The notes beneath the pieces were generated by a model. The model was not told the origin of the DNA. It saw nothing but the letters and a program-made list of their open reading frames with translations, and ran no database searches. This document shows, one piece after another, positions 12,742 to 13,179 of a DNA stretch of 13,179 bases. The DNA comes from JANRKG01 sp033763635. Lineage in GTDB: Bacteria > Cyanobacteriota > Cyanobacteriia > GCF-001939115. The stretch is from the NCBI GenBank assembly GCA_033763635.1, contig JANRKG010000146.1:1-13179 (forward strand), in the 5' to 3' direction. A program made the translations under genes and the position numbers. Position 1 is the first letter of the stretch. Each line of letters begins with the position of its first letter.

Positions 12742-13179
12742 AAGGCAATCTGTTACAGGGACGATATCAGTTGCAGGAAAAACTAGCCGAGAAAGCGAGT
12801 CGTCAGACCTGGCTTGCCGAAGATCTCGCAAGCGATCCCCCACAACAATGTGTTGTGAAATTGCTGCCCTTCAGCCCCCATTTGCAGTGGCAGGATCTAA
12901 AACTGTTTGAACGAGAGGCCCAGGTTCTTCGTCAGTTGGCTCATCCTCGAATTCCCGCTTACCTGGACTCTTTTGCAATGGAAGGAGAAGCGGGAAGTCT
13001 CCCCTGCTTTGCCCTGGTGCAGGAATATATTCCCGGTAAATCGCTTCAGACCTGGCTAGCGGAAGGGCGGCGATTTACGGAAAAGGAAGGGCGACGAATC
13101 GCTGCACAACTCCTGGATACATTGATCTATCTCCATGAACTCAGTCCCCCGGTCTTACATCGGGACATCAAACCCAGTA
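12738..13179 (+). CDS. Second serine/threonine protein kinase (partial, cut by window end)
   Basis: A frame of 147 codons starts at ATG 12738, which overlaps the first kinase's TGA as ATGA. GGAG at 12726-12729, inside the end of that gene, is a good ribosome-binding site with 8-nt spacing. The protein begins MKGNLLQGRYQLQEKL, then SRQTWLAED, the ATP lysine in CVVKLL, FEREAQVL with the helix-C Glu, LVQEYIPGKSLQ and VLHRDIKPS at the very end, so the window stops in the catalytic loop. It is clearly similar to the first kinase over this length (many identical blocks), which suggests tandem duplication. The glycine loop is also degenerate (LAEKASRQTW). Whether it too has a membrane region cannot be seen. 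Confidence 0.93.
   Translation, partial: MKGNLLQGRYQLQEKLAEKASRQTWLAEDLASDPPQQCVVKLLPFSPHLQWQDLKLFEREAQVLRQLAHPRIPAYLDSFAMEGEAGSLPCFALVQEYIPGKSLQTWLAEGRRFTEKEGRRIAAQLLDTLIYLHELSPPVLHRDIKPS

Overview
The window comes from a cyanobacterium. Three perfect HIP1 octamers (GCGATCGC) and many partial CGATCG sites are present. The gene set is also typical: menB (phylloquinone for photosystem I), a PspA/IM30 protein, a Cdv3-like DivIVA coiled-coil protein beside coaD, a stand-alone DUF4346 protein, and serine/threonine kinases with the degenerate N-lobe seen in many cyanobacterial kinases. No rRNA, tRNA, CRISPR array, transposase or phage gene was seen.

Layout. Bases 1-128 hold the tail of an unidentified membrane protein, followed by menB (+). 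Convergent to menB is a small Cys-rich protein (-); a REP-like motif and a hairpin lie between them. An AT-rich gap of about 416 bp follows, then a DciA/DUF721 protein with a C-terminal zinc-ribbon-like motif (-). Across a divergent intergenic region with an operator-like repeat come a membrane-anchored SPOR-domain protein (+) and a PspA/IM30 protein (+), then a small exported glycine-zipper protein (+). Convergent to these is a minus-strand pair: a DUF2157 multi-pass membrane protein followed by an overlapping GDYXXLXY-domain protein. Next on the minus strand are coaD and cdv3, whose reading frames overlap by 115 nt. A gap of about 600 bp then holds two sets of short repeats and a strong plus-strand terminator with an additional GNRA hairpin, which together look like a small-RNA gene. 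The rest is a DUF4346 protein (-), a FemAB-like/DUF482 acyltransferase (-), and two tandem, 4-nt-overlapping serine/threonine kinase genes (+), the second cut by the window edge.

Shared themes. Several products act at the cell envelope or in division: the SPOR protein, PspA, Cdv3, the FemAB-like enzyme and the DUF2157/GDYXXLXY pair. menB and coaD supply cofactors (phylloquinone, coenzyme A). Most genes are ordinary cyanobacterial housekeeping or conserved-hypothetical genes. The points most worth a second look are the sRNA candidate at about 9309-9376, the coaD/cdv3 out-of-frame overlap, the GTTCAA repeat array upstream of coaD, the Cys-rich small protein, and the zinc-ribbon on the DciA-like protein.

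Several starts were moved from the longest possible ORF to an internal ATG/GTG on the basis of ribosome-binding sites or family alignment from memory. Each case is explained in its entry.
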